From NCBI GenBank assembly GCA_002506085.1, contig DAWV01000017.1, positions 1-64,000 on the forward strand: DNA of 64,000 bases, read 5' to 3'. This DNA comes from Methanocorpusculaceae archaeon UBA425 (lineage in GTDB: Archaea; Halobacteriota; Methanomicrobia; Methanomicrobiales; Methanocorpusculaceae). The notes beneath the pieces are model-generated. The model worked only from the letters and a program-made list of their open reading frames with translations. It did no database searches and was not told the DNA's origin. Shown one piece after another: positions 42,934 to 52,423 of this stretch. The stretch's first letter is position 1. Every line of letters begins with the position of its first letter. A program made the position numbers and the translations under genes.

Positions 42934-44745
42934 TCACACCGGTTCCGGAGAAACATTCCTCAGCCACAACTCCAGATTCACCCATTTCCAGATAGTATCT
43001 CCGATATTTATCGTACCTGCTTTATGCTTGTCATACATTTCTCTCACAATCGCATATTTCCAGTAGGGACGGCCCTTAAATGAATTCGAAGAGATGATTT
43101 CATCACAGAAAGCAGTCACACCGCGATCACGGAAAATTGCATCCGACGGCCCTTCAAATCCCACTTTATCCGTCCGTGCGGATATTTTTTCAGGAAGGAT
43201 GTCCTTCATCGCCTGTTTAAAGCAATATTTTGTCTCTCCGGCATGAATCATTTCTTTGGACGAGAGAGAGAGGGAATACTCATAGAGGTCCCTGTCGAGA
43301 AACGGGGGGCGGCTTTCGATACCCCATCTCATGGAGTTTTTATCTTCCCATGAAAGAAGATGAGGAATTGCCGTATTCTTCATGGTCAGATTAAGAATAT
43401 CCCGAAGCGTCTGTTTTTTCCATCGCGGGTCTTTGGGATCATTTGTAATGCTCAGATGATAGGAGGAGTTGACCCAGGGTACAAACCTGTTATAACAGAT
43501 GGAACGCTGGATGCCGGCAGGCAGGTTCTGGAATAAAAACAGGGCATGCGGATACAATGATTTTTTCTGGCGGTAATATTCTGCCATTTCTGAGATGAGC
43601 GTTCCTATTTTCAATGAATGTGCTAACTCGTGGAAATAATTCGCAAAGTAATAGACATACCCTCCGAACAATTCATCTCCCCCCTGTCCGTCAAGAAGCA
43701 CTTTTATACCATGTTCAGCTGCCAGCTGCATAACACGATACTGGCAGTAGACACTGATTCCGGTAACCGGCTCCTCCTGTGTTTTGATAAAATCTTCCAT
43801 TGATGCAAGAAATGTCTCCGGGGAAATTGTCGTTGTGTACTGGAACGTGCGGGTATGTTTTCCAACTTCCCTGATGTACGTACTTTCATCATTGACAAAT
43901 CCGGGCACTATCAGGGAAAAAGTCGGGAACTCCCCGGGCAGGTGCTTATTCAGCATACAGACAATAGCCGATGAATCAGTGCCGCCGCTCAGGCAGCTGC
44001 CTACTGCAACATCAGCGATTGTTCTGTTTTGAACACTTTTTTCAAATAAATCATGAATATCTTTCAGGGTTTCATTGCCAGTTCCTGGTTTCGGCTGATA
44101 CCAGCGCCGAATGTCAAATGATTTCTTCAGCAGATCATACTCCATCAGACATCCGGGTTCCAGACGGAGAATATTGGAGAAGAATGTTTCATTGGTGTGA
44201 TTTAGGAGGTTGAAGGACAGATACTCCATAATCATTCTGTTGTTCGGCGGTGCCGGAATATCATGACATCTGACGGCATCAATCATCGACGAGAAGATAA
44301 ACCGGTCTTTATCTGCATAATAATACAGAGGTTTGATACCGAACTGATCTCTGGAGATTACCAGGTTCTTCTTTTTCCTGTCATATATGCAGAATGCCCA
44401 CATCCCGTCAAACAGGGAAAAACAGTCGGGACCCCAGGCATCATAGGCTTTCAGAACGACTTCCGTATCACAGTCGCTTGAGAAGTCATATCCTTTTTTA
44501 ATCAGATCATCACGTATCTGCTGATAATTATACACTTCTCCATTATACGTGATAACCAGATCCCCGTATTCCATCGGCTGATGCCCTCTTTCTGAGAGAT
44601 CAAGTATAGCGAGACGGGTGTGACCGAGCGACACGGATTCGTCCAGATAAATATCATTTCCATCTGGTCCGCGATGCCGGTTGCAGTAATTCATCTTTTT
44701 AATTAATACCTCATTTTTTCCGGTAAATCCTGAAATTCCACACAT
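42934..44745 (-). CDS. asnB: Asparagine synthase (glutamine-hydrolysing), AsnB family
   Basis: 603 residues. Cys2 (MCGISGFTG) is the glutaminase nucleophile, with HRGPDG and ITYNGEVYNYQQ following. The synthetase half has the PP-loop CLSGGTDSSAIVC near residue 250. In polysaccharide clusters such proteins often amidate a sugar acid instead of aspartate, and this position suggests that. It could also be the housekeeping enzyme. GGAG lies 6 nt before the ATG. Confidence 0.85.
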   Translation of the reverse strand: MCGISGFTGKNEVLIKKMNYCNRHRGPDGNDIYLDESVSLGHTRLAILDLSERGHQPMEYGDLVITYNGEVYNYQQIRDDLIKKGYDFSSDCDTEVVLKAYDAWGPDCFSLFDGMWAFCIYDRKKKNLVISRDQFGIKPLYYYADKDRFIFSSMIDAVRCHDIPAPPNNRMIMEYLSFNLLNHTNETFFSNILRLEPGCLMEYDLLKKSFDIRRWYQPKPGTGNETLKDIHDLFEKSVQNRTIADVAVGSCLSGGTDSSAIVCMLNKHLPGEFPTFSLIVPGFVNDESTYIREVGKHTRTFQYTTTISPETFLASMEDFIKTQEEPVTGISVYCQYRVMQLAAEHGIKVLLDGQGGDELFGGYVYYFANYFHELAHSLKIGTLISEMAEYYRQKKSLYPHALFLFQNLPAGIQRSICYNRFVPWVNSSYHLSITNDPKDPRWKKQTLRDILNLTMKNTAIPHLLSWEDKNSMRWGIESRPPFLDRDLYEYSLSLSSKEMIHAGETKYCFKQAMKDILPEKISARTDKVGFEGPSDAIFRDRGVTAFCDEIISSNSFKGRPYWKYAIVREMYDKHKAGTINIGDTIWKWVNLELWLRNVSPEPV

Positions 44746-44754
44746 TTTATTCTC

Positions 44755-45387
44755 CTAAATAATCATCTGAATGCACTCAAAGGACTCTGCATATTCTGAA
44801 TTCACATTAAGTCCATGGGTTCTCGCTAATGCCGTTACATATTCTTTGGAAAAATATGCTTTTTTAGACTGGGACACATATCTCTCCAGGGCCTTCATTT
44901 TCAAGTCAAGACATTTCTGTGACAAAACAACATTGATGTCATTCTTAAAACCCAGATTATTCCAGGGATGCTCCATGCCGAGAATGGTGGCGCTCTTCTT
45001 GAATGCCCGAAGAGATTCCATATATATCACCCGGTGGTCCTGGTGAACGTCAAATGAAGAGGGGGTGAAGATTATATCAGGCTGAATTTCTTTTTTCAGC
45101 ACAAGCATATTTTCGAGAATCTGCTGCCGGTATTCCGGGAAATTCCTGACTTCATATCTGAGTAAGGCTACATTATTTTTCGGGATTCCGAGAACCTTTG
45201 TTGCTGCCAGACATTCATGCTGTAAAACATCAGGCGGATACCCGGCAGGAACGGATTTTTCACAAATGGAAAATGCTGTATAAAAAATCTCATTCCCTTC
45301 CTCAAGCAGCCGTGCAAGAGTCCCGCCGGCAGACAATTCCCCATCGTCGGTGTGAGGTGAAAGAACTAATATGCGTATTTTAGTCAT
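44755..45387 (-). CDS. PIG-L/LmbE-family deacetylase
   Basis: 210 residues from ATG 45387. The zinc motif is SPHTDDGELSAGG near residues 9-21 (the usual form is PHPDDE), and FDVHQDHRVIY near 113-123 supplies the last ligand. It removes acetyl groups from N-acetyl-sugars. It overlaps the DUF354 gene by 8 nt and precedes asnB by 9 nt, so the three are one transcription unit. Confidence 0.82.
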   Translation of the reverse strand: MTKIRILVLSPHTDDGELSAGGTLARLLEEGNEIFYTAFSICEKSVPAGYPPDVLQHECLAATKVLGIPKNNVALLRYEVRNFPEYRQQILENMLVLKKEIQPDIIFTPSSFDVHQDHRVIYMESLRAFKKSATILGMEHPWNNLGFKNDINVVLSQKCLDLKMKALERYVSQSKKAYFSKEYVTALARTHGLNVNSEYAESFECIQMII

Positions 45388-46426
45388 GGATACCACACTT
45401 TTCTACAAAAATCATGAGCTCACCGGCAGCATCCCGGTTATCAGCCATAATTCTCTCCCGGATCTCTTTTCCTTCCTGCTTCAGGCGGGGATTTTTCAGA
45501 AGAGCATCCACACGGTCAAGAATCTCCTTTTCATTATTATATGCCCATAATATGCCGTATCCGCACAGATATTTGAGGACGCCGTTTACATGACTCCCGT
45601 CTTTTCGTATGACCTCCGGGTCCATTAATACCGATTGTGTTCCAAGACACGCTGCTTCCGTTGCCATTGTCGGGCTCTCCCCGACAAACAGTGTTGCATA
45701 ATACATCAGATCATGGATTTTTTCCGGAGAAACCGTAATCTGATATTTTTTCAGCGAATTAGGAAGCTCATTTTCTGCGGTGATGAATATTCTGCCGTAA
45801 CGCTCCATTTTCCGGATAAAAGCAGTCCGGTCGGAAATCCCCGTATGCCCGGCATCATGGACAGCATCCCAGGAGGTGAACCTCACGATAAAAAACTCCT
45901 CCCCGGGTGAGAGTCCCAATTGTTTTAATATATCCGGATTTGGTTTGAAACGGTCCGGATGAAGATACAGTAAATCTGTGGTCCCCTGAAATCGATACTG
46001 TTTTTTGCCGAAATCTGTTTGAAATGCGGCAGGTGTGAGAATCGCCGAGGCAAAATGCTTATAGAGCATCTGTCCCAGAACTGCCTGTTCGGTGTCATCA
46101 AGAATAACGGATTTTTTCCCCAGGAGCCATCCGGCATGTGCAGCACGAACGGACCCGAATCCAATGAAGAGATCAGGGTGAAAATCTCTCACGGCTTTCA
46201 GCATTCTCCAGTCAAGTACCGGCAGATACAGTATTTTCCTGATGATACCTTTCCCGTAACTACCAAGCAGAACATAGGGTATATCATAGGCATCTAACAA
46301 CTGTCGTGCTATATCCTTGTCGCTTACTGTCACCAGGATGGTGTGCCCCTTCTTTTCCATCTCCCGTATAAAATATTTGAAGTAATGGACATGCGCAGGA
46401 TGATTAATATCTACAACAATCCGCAT
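45380..46426 (-). CDS. DUF354 family, UDP-GlcNAc 2-epimerase/glycosyltransferase-like
   Basis: 348 residues from ATG 46426, with GGAGG 6 nt upstream. The N-terminus DINHPAHVHYFKYF is the DUF354 signature, followed by DLFIGFGSVRAAHAGWLLG and SVILDDTEQAVLGQ. A GT-B-like fold is known for the family; the function is uncertain. The late FVGESPTMATEAACLGTQSV (20 residues) resembles the nucleotide-sugar-binding region of epimerases. Confidence 0.75.
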   Translation of the reverse strand: MRIVVDINHPAHVHYFKYFIREMEKKGHTILVTVSDKDIARQLLDAYDIPYVLLGSYGKGIIRKILYLPVLDWRMLKAVRDFHPDLFIGFGSVRAAHAGWLLGKKSVILDDTEQAVLGQMLYKHFASAILTPAAFQTDFGKKQYRFQGTTDLLYLHPDRFKPNPDILKQLGLSPGEEFFIVRFTSWDAVHDAGHTGISDRTAFIRKMERYGRIFITAENELPNSLKKYQITVSPEKIHDLMYYATLFVGESPTMATEAACLGTQSVLMDPEVIRKDGSHVNGVLKYLCGYGILWAYNNEKEILDRVDALLKNPRLKQEGKEIRERIMADNRDAAGELMIFVEKCGIHD

Positions 46427-46442
46427 AGGAGACCTCCGGTTA

Positions 46443-47399
46443 TTAATACCATCCATAGTCTCCATTCTCTGCCTGCATATCGAACAGCATCGCAAAGAAC
46501 AGGAACATCAGTCCGAGCGTGAATATAATCAGGGAAAGCATGCCGTGATCGAATAGCACATTCTCACCAAGGGCAATCTTCTCAACGAGTGTGATAATGC
46601 CGCCGGCTAAGCCGATCAGACAGAATATCACGCCGAAAAGGTAGTAAAACACCAGAGGATGGAAGCCGTGAACGATATATTTCATTTTCAGACGCCACAG
46701 AAAATCCCTGATCAGAAGATAGGATACTTTCCGGATATATGTCATATATTTTATGCCGGATTTTTCCCGGCCGTACCGTGCCGGATGCGGGACATTCCGC
46801 ATTCGAAAACCATAGACATTCAGCCGTACCATAAGATCATTACAGTACCCGTATCTGGGATATATCGCATCTAACGAGACTGTCTCCAGCGCTCTTCTGG
46901 TAATCGCCGTATAGCCATTCTGCGGGTCAGACATCTGCCAGTATCCGGATGCAATTTTCGTCAGGAAGGTGAGAACTGCATTGCCGAAAAAACGCCACTT
47001 GCTCATACCATGACGATAATTCGGGTTGGTCAGACGGTTCCCGACCGTATAATCCACTTTTCCGGCAATAATGGGATCCAGAAGTTTCGGGAGGAAAGCA
47101 GGATCCATCTGATTGTCTCCTGCCATTACAGCCGTTATCATCATACAGTCCGCAAGCGATGCACGATATCCGGTAACGATTGCAGCCCCGACTCCCCGAT
47201 TCACTTCATGAGATAATGAAACGACCCGGGAATCCTTTGGGATATAAGCATCAATCCGTTCCTGTGTTTTGTCTTTGGAACAGTCATTTACCACATATAT
47301 TTTATCGATGAAATCCGGTATCGATTCCAGTGTCTCAACGATTAACAGTTCTTCGTTATAGGCAGGAACAACAACGGATACCGTATGCTCTTTATACAT
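46443..47399 (-). CDS. Glycosyltransferase family 2, DPM1-like with C-terminal membrane helices
   Basis: 318 residues from ATG 47399. GT2 core: VVPAYNEELLIVETL, DKIYVVNDCSKDKTQE and MAGDNQMDPAFLP (DXD-like), then SDPQNGYTAITRRALE. Two C-terminal helices (near 245-268 and 280-300) anchor it. It probably charges a dolichol-phosphate carrier or primes a lipid-linked glycan. It is the first gene of the minus-strand unit leading to asnB. Confidence 0.85.
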   Translation of the reverse strand: MYKEHTVSVVVPAYNEELLIVETLESIPDFIDKIYVVNDCSKDKTQERIDAYIPKDSRVVSLSHEVNRGVGAAIVTGYRASLADCMMITAVMAGDNQMDPAFLPKLLDPIIAGKVDYTVGNRLTNPNYRHGMSKWRFFGNAVLTFLTKIASGYWQMSDPQNGYTAITRRALETVSLDAIYPRYGYCNDLMVRLNVYGFRMRNVPHPARYGREKSGIKYMTYIRKVSYLLIRDFLWRLKMKYIVHGFHPLVFYYLFGVIFCLIGLAGGIITLVEKIALGENVLFDHGMLSLIIFTLGLMFLFFAMLFDMQAENGDYGWY

Positions 47400-47417
47400 T
47401 ACTACACACCATACCAC

Positions 47418-47807
47418 ACCTATTGGTGTTTTCTAATCTGTCTGCACATGACTTATAGATTGTCCCGGAAGAGAGGACGACCGTCCGCTGTTTTCCTGGA
47501 ATTTCTGCGCGAAATTCCGGGAGTAAACTGGTCTTCACCGGCAGAACACCAAATAACCTACAAATAGTTCAATTACATGAACAACTATAACTACTATTCG
47601 AGTATGATTCCTATTTTCGGTCTATCGCAGATAATAAAGAGGTCTCCGTCACACGGAACAGCCGCACTCTGTATGAGGTCAAATCAGGAACGGTTGAATC
47701 GGTTCGCGGGTATGACCGTATTACATATGCGCGATGCAGAACATCAGGGTAAACGCGTCCATGCAGTATGAATCTCATTTTCCCCGATTGTCCCTATGGA
47801 GTCTCTC
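47418..47807. other. Divergent region with two hairpins upstream of wecB
   Basis: 390 nt between divergent genes. GGAC/GTCC (about 47476-47487), then GGAATTTC (47498-47505), 5 nt, GAAATTCC (47511-47518), extended by flanking CCT/GGG to about 11 bp. The arms could be an operator or fold in RNA. The remainder shows nothing I can name. Confidence 0.4.
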
Positions 47808-48887
47808 ATGAAATTTGTCACAATCGTAGGTGCCCGGCCGCAGTTCATCAAGTGTGCTGCGGTATCCCGTGTTTTGAGAAAAAAACACACCGAAATCCTC
47901 GTACATACCGGTCAGCATTATGATTATGGGATGTCCGAGGTATTTTTCAAAGAGCTGGACATTCCGACCCCGGATTATAATCTTGGAATAGGTTCCGGGT
48001 CGCATGGTCATCAGACCGGGGCGATGCTCGCAGCAATTGAAGATATTCTGATACATGAAGAGCCTGATATGCTTCTTGTGTACGGAGATACCAACTCGAC
48101 TGTTGCAGGAGCCTTGGCCGCGGCCAAGCTTCATATTCCGGTTGTGCATGTCGAAGCCGGGCTTCGTTCATTCGATCGGAGAATGCCTGAAGAAATCAAC
48201 CGGGTAATAACGGATCACCTATCCGGCATTTTGTTCTGTCCGACCCTGACCGCTGTCAGGAATCTGAAATCAGAGGGAATAGTCGACGGGGTTTATCATG
48301 TGGGCGATGTCATGACGGATGCCGTATTATTCAACCGGCAGCGGGCAGAAAAGCAGTCACGCATTCTCGATGAGGCGGGGCTGCTCCCGAAAAACTATGT
48401 TACAGCAACAATTCACCGGCCGTCTAATACCGATTCCGCGGATAACATGCGGGCTATCTTAGCTGCCTTTGGATCCTGCGGCAAAACAGTCGTCTTCCCG
48501 ATTCATCCGAGAACACGCAAATATTTACATGAATACAATCTGACCGTCCCGGAAAGTGTTATTCTCACAGATCCTCTGGGATATCTCGATATGCTGCAGG
48601 TTATGGCAAATGCGGAAAGAATTATTACTGATTCCGGGGGTATACAAAAAGAAGCTTACCTGCTCAGAGTGCCTTGCGTTACTTTGCGTGAGAATACCGA
48701 ATGGATTGAAACCCTTGACGGCGGCTGGAACATCCTGATTCATTCAGCCAGCACATCAGAGATTACCAAAGCCCTCACTGAGCCAAGACATCCGGATTCA
48801 TGGATTCCGGTTTTTGGCGAGGGAGGCGGGGCTGAAAATATTGTCGAGTGCCTGGAAAAGCAGGAGAAAACATCTTTGTCAGCCTGA
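47808..48887 (+). CDS. wecB: UDP-N-acetylglucosamine 2-epimerase (non-hydrolysing), WecB
   Basis: 359 residues from ATG 47808, with GGAG 7 nt upstream. VGARPQFIKCAAVS opens the protein, followed by HTGQHYDYGMSEVF, VYGDTNSTVAGALAA, VEAGLRSFDRRMPEEINR and TDSGGIQKEAYLL, all hallmark WecB motifs. It makes UDP-ManNAc, the entry to ManNAcA-containing archaeal glycans. It is transcribed away from the rest of the cluster. Confidence 0.92.
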   Translation: MKFVTIVGARPQFIKCAAVSRVLRKKHTEILVHTGQHYDYGMSEVFFKELDIPTPDYNLGIGSGSHGHQTGAMLAAIEDILIHEEPDMLLVYGDTNSTVAGALAAAKLHIPVVHVEAGLRSFDRRMPEEINRVITDHLSGILFCPTLTAVRNLKSEGIVDGVYHVGDVMTDAVLFNRQRAEKQSRILDEAGLLPKNYVTATIHRPSNTDSADNMRAILAAFGSCGKTVVFPIHPRTRKYLHEYNLTVPESVILTDPLGYLDMLQVMANAERIITDSGGIQKEAYLLRVPCVTLRENTEWIETLDGGWNILIHSASTSEITKALTEPRHPDSWIPVFGEGGGAENIVECLEKQEKTSLSA

Positions 48888-48902
48888 TGCCGGTCTGATT
48901 TT

Positions 48903-48938
48903 CACCTGTTTTCGGAGAGAGGAATCTGAAAACAGGTG
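48903..48938. terminator. Bidirectional hairpin terminator after wecB
   Basis: CACCTGTTTTC (48903-48913) and GAAAACAGGTG (48928-48938) are perfect 11-bp arms around a 14-nt loop. They lie in the 60-nt gap between convergent wecB and the polysaccharide deacetylase gene, so they can end both transcripts. Confidence 0.6.
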
Positions 48939-48947
48939 CCGTATCCC

Positions 48948-49991
48948 TCATTTTTCGGTAGTAAACCATTCATGGATATTTTTACCGCTTGTCATCCAGG
49001 CATTCTTTTCATTGCAGTATGCGAGAATCTTTTCATACATCACCTGGTTTTCTGAATCTTTCACTAAGGACGAGTTGTGCCACAGGAGGGTAAAAACACC
49101 GTGCAGTTCTGCCGCCGTGTCAATCAGCCGGGTCATTAAAGAAAATGCATCTTCATTTGACAGGCGCATATATGTGTCCCATAAGGTCCCGTCCATTACC
49201 ACAAGGGGAATCTCCATGATGTCAATAAACTCCTCTGTTTTCAGATTATAGGGATAATACGGATGACACATGCCGTTTCGAAACCCTGCACAATCTGCAT
49301 ATCCGATGGTTGCATCATATTTGAATCCGGCTTTTGCGAGATATTCCCAGGTATCCGGAACTTTGAATCTGAGGAAATGATTTCTATACCCTGTCACTGA
49401 TTTTCCAAAAGTCTCCTCCAGACGCTTTTTTTCCTCGGCTATTACGTCAAAGGAGTTCCATGCAGTATGACCTCCGTGAAGTCCCACCTCATACCCTCTC
49501 TGATCGATTTCTTTGAGTTCGTCCCGGACATCACGAATATCATACGAATAATCCGGGTCACCGGGTTTCAGAGCGAAAAAATAGAATGAGGAACGGGCGT
49601 TATATTTTTCCTCCAGATCCATTATTTCCCGGAAGTTGAAATAGGGCTTCTTTTTCCGCGGGATGGCGGCGATGCCTGCCGCCAGCTTTGTCCAGTTTTT
49701 ATGTCTTACGAATTTCGCACAGGAAGAAAGACGGGAAATCAGCGGATTGTATATGACATCGATATCATGAGTCAGACAAACGGCAAAGTCCCTGTTATCC
49801 GGGTATTTTGGAGAATAACCCTGATTTACCAGGTACTCCGATACCCTGGCCGAGAAAATGTCCCGATGTCTGCTCTGGTAAAACATGAATCTCCCGAACT
49901 TGTCATGATTCAAAGCTGAATATTCCTCTGCGCGGGTATAATGGTCCCATAATTCATCCGGCAGCATCTTATCTAAATAATCCGGCAGCAT
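48948..49991 (-). CDS. Polysaccharide deacetylase-family protein
   Basis: 347 residues. The NodB-like fold is indicated by VCLTHDIDVIY near residue 67, with the Asp pair position, EVGLHGGHTAWNSF near 172 (histidine motif), YRNHFLRF and a late LLWHNSSL. These fit a metal-dependent deacetylase of the carbohydrate esterase 4 type in the archaeal and exopolysaccharide branch. GAGG lies 5 nt before ATG 49991. It probably trims acetyl groups from the cluster's glycan. Confidence 0.75.
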   Translation of the reverse strand: MLPDYLDKMLPDELWDHYTRAEEYSALNHDKFGRFMFYQSRHRDIFSARVSEYLVNQGYSPKYPDNRDFAVCLTHDIDVIYNPLISRLSSCAKFVRHKNWTKLAAGIAAIPRKKKPYFNFREIMDLEEKYNARSSFYFFALKPGDPDYSYDIRDVRDELKEIDQRGYEVGLHGGHTAWNSFDVIAEEKKRLEETFGKSVTGYRNHFLRFKVPDTWEYLAKAGFKYDATIGYADCAGFRNGMCHPYYPYNLKTEEFIDIMEIPLVVMDGTLWDTYMRLSNEDAFSLMTRLIDTAAELHGVFTLLWHNSSLVKDSENQVMYEKILAYCNEKNAWMTSGKNIHEWFTTEK

Positions 49992-50681
49992 TTTTCCTCA
50001 CAAAATTATGACCAATAATCCCGGGATTCTGCAGAAAAATATCTGATTGCATGGTATACACAAATCATACAGTCAAAGACACTGCTCCGTAACGATACAT
50101 AGTATTCATGAAAATTCTCCACACCATAATTTACACCGCCATACAGATTCCGAATTGAAATCCAATAGCAATCGTATATTACGTTTTACCATTGAATATA
50201 TCTGTTGTCTGTTGGAACTGACAGGTTTCATTTGAAAAAAATTCATTGCAGTGGTAAAATGATTGTAAGACATTTTTGGAGCCGGAATCTCCCAAACAGC
50301 CGGGAAACCCGCCATCAAAAAATGATTTGATGCATTGTATAATATAGTGATAAATCTTTTACTTACATATAAGGGCAGTGCAGGTGTGTCATTAAAAGCG
50401 GAATAAAGTTGTCAGATTAAAACCAGAGTAATCGATTCTGATAAACCTGATGATGGTATTTTCATCAGTTATCATAATTGCACAGAGATTTATTCTCAGT
50501 CCTCATGCGTTCTTTTGAGCAGTTTGGATATATTGCAGCGTCAAATGCGGAGATTAGAAGAATTTCATTGAATCAGCCAGAGAAAACCATGCCTTTAATA
50601 CTTATCGAAATCAATCAGATTATTATCAAATCAGTCCTGTCGTTAATCCCTTTGCGTGAATATACGAATAAAATGAATGGA
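49992..50681. other. Long intergenic stretch with no intact gene
   Basis: About 690 nt, AT-rich, between the deacetylase and the acyltransferase relic. Several short frames exist on both strands without recognisable content. Probably decayed coding DNA together with the promoter of the deacetylase. Confidence 0.35.
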
Positions 50682-50831
50682 GCACATGTCTCCGTATGTA
50701 GTGACTGCTTTATCAAATCCTGTTCCTATGTGTGCCGCGGTCTGACGGGAGGAATGATTACTGCGGGAAACCCTGCATGGGCATGTAATCTTCCCGAATA
50801 TAAACAGAAAATGGGGATGAATTCGCCTTAA
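50682..50831 (+). pseudogene. Probable remnant of a hexapeptide-repeat acyltransferase
   Basis: The last 50 codons of an open frame ending at 50831 read HVSVCSDCFIKSCSYVCRG, then GGMITAGNPAWACNLPEYKQ. The first part resembles a left-handed beta-helix rung pattern and ITAGNPA is the standard ending of sugar O-acetyltransferases (xVxAGNPAK). The middle rungs are missing and the upstream 68 codons match nothing. I read it as a deleted acetyltransferase gene next to the last glycosyltransferase, but a small real gene cannot be excluded. Confidence 0.4.
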
Positions 50832-50848
50832 ATCATCGGTGTCCTGGC

Positions 50849-52057
50849 ATGAATATTTGTGTAATTACCGGTCTGTATCCTACAGAACAATCTACATCAG
50901 GGGGTGTGTTTGTCCATGAACGTCTGATGCAGCTTCGAAAACAGGGTATCCCATATAAAATCTATGCAATTGAGAAAAGATATTCCCCGGGGGCTGCATT
51001 GATATACCGGCTTGCAAAAAGGAAATCTTTTCAGGTATCGACGATCGTTTCCTGGGATCAGTCTGATACGATTATTCCGGTATTCTATTATGTGAACATT
51101 TTTGACATGATTCTGTCCCATCTGCATCCCCGGCTCTATCATGAAAAAATGCTGGAGTATCTGTCCGATAAGCTTGATGTCCGGGCGGACACCATAATTC
51201 ATGTTCACTGGGTATACCCTCAGGGATATTATGGAGTCAGGATTGCAAAGCACTATGGCGTTCCATGTGTTATTACAGCTCATGGGTCTGATATACACAC
51301 AGATCCGCAGCAGAATCGGCTTATACGAAAAACCACTCTCGCCGCTCTTTCATCTGCAGACCGGGTGATTTTCGTGAGTCAGGCTCTGTTGAATTCTGCC
51401 AAAACATTAGGATATGAGGGAAATAATGCCATAGTAATCCCGAACGGCATAGATTCGGTATTTCTTTTACCAGTGAATCGAAAAACTGCTGTCAAAAAAA
51501 CAGGCTGGCAAAGATCACATAAGTATGTCGTTGGTTTTGTCGGGAATCTGGTCCCGGTAAAAAGAGCGGATGCGTTTCCAAAAATATTCCATTATATTCA
51601 TGAAACCATGAATGATGTGGAGTTTATTCTGGTCGGGAAAGGGATTCTGGAAAGCTCTATCAAAGAGCAGTGCGGGGATCTGCAGGTGACGTTTACGGGG
51701 ATGGTTCCGCACGATGATGTTTTGTATTGGATGAATTTATTTGATGTTCTGATTCTTCCGAGCAGAAATGAAGGATGGGGGTGTGTTATTTCTGAAGCAT
51801 ATGCGTGTGGAATTCCGGTTGTGGGGAGTGATGCAGGGGGAATACCCGAGGCAATGGGCGGGCTCGGAGTTGTTGTGCCGGAAGGAGATGATTTTGAGAA
51901 GAGATTTGCCGGGGCTGTATGTGAGGTTCTGAACAAAAACCATGTTTCCGAAAAGCAGAACCTGATTGATACAGCGTCAAGGAATACATGGGAACAGTGT
52001 ATCATGAAGGAAATCGGGGTGTATAAATCCCTCCTTGACGGTAAAGAAAAATCCTGA
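50849..52057 (+). CDS. Glycosyltransferase family 4
   Basis: 402 residues. TGLYPTEQSTSGGVFVHE opens the N-terminal domain, with VITAHGSDIHTDP in the middle. The GT4 C-terminal domain shows VGFVGNLVPVKRAD, FILVGKGILESSIK and PSRNEGWGCVISEAYACGIPV (split PSRNEGWGCV, ISEAYACGIPV), giving the EX7E pair. It ends the glycan block on the plus strand, 17 nt after the acyltransferase remnant. Confidence 0.87.
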   Translation: MNICVITGLYPTEQSTSGGVFVHERLMQLRKQGIPYKIYAIEKRYSPGAALIYRLAKRKSFQVSTIVSWDQSDTIIPVFYYVNIFDMILSHLHPRLYHEKMLEYLSDKLDVRADTIIHVHWVYPQGYYGVRIAKHYGVPCVITAHGSDIHTDPQQNRLIRKTTLAALSSADRVIFVSQALLNSAKTLGYEGNNAIVIPNGIDSVFLLPVNRKTAVKKTGWQRSHKYVVGFVGNLVPVKRADAFPKIFHYIHETMNDVEFILVGKGILESSIKEQCGDLQVTFTGMVPHDDVLYWMNLFDVLILPSRNEGWGCVISEAYACGIPVVGSDAGGIPEAMGGLGVVVPEGDDFEKRFAGAVCEVLNKNHVSEKQNLIDTASRNTWEQCIMKEIGVYKSLLDGKEKS

Positions 52058-52423
52058 AATCAGTATTCTGCCCGCCGCCTGCAGGCCCGGGATAGCAGAG
52101 TCATACAACTATTCCCGTCCCGGACGACAGCAGTCATTATGACAATTTTACGAATTTCTTCAGCACTTAAGACCACGACATATGGTTGATGGGAAGGACG
52201 TAAACGGCAACTAAATCTTTTCGTGTTAGTACAAATCAGCTGTGTGATTTCCGGATGTACTTCGGTTTCGTGTACGGGATTCTTTTTGATGGTCGTATCA
52301 TCACACGGAAACTCGGAAAATAAAAAAGAATCGTCTGGATATCTGCAAAAGACTCAGTGAACCTCTATAATGGTGAGGACTCTATCACAGAATTCGCGAG
52401 CGGGCAGCCTCCATGTAAAAAAA
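52058..52423. other. Intergenic stretch holding an unfilled dispersed repeat
   Basis: 366 nt. A short GC-rich inverted part after the glycosyltransferase (about 52075-52130) is followed by a copy of a dispersed repeat (52253-52340), described separately. No gene seen. Confidence 0.45.
52253..52340. repeat. Dispersed repeat copy lacking the hairpin insert
   Basis: Matches 56567-56722: GGATGTACTTCGGTTTCGTG, TACGGGATTCTTTTTG, then GTATCATCACACGGAAA and GAATCGTCTGGAT. In the other copy a hairpin module of about 57 nt lies between GTATC and CATCACACGG. This copy runs straight through the junction. Confidence 0.7.
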
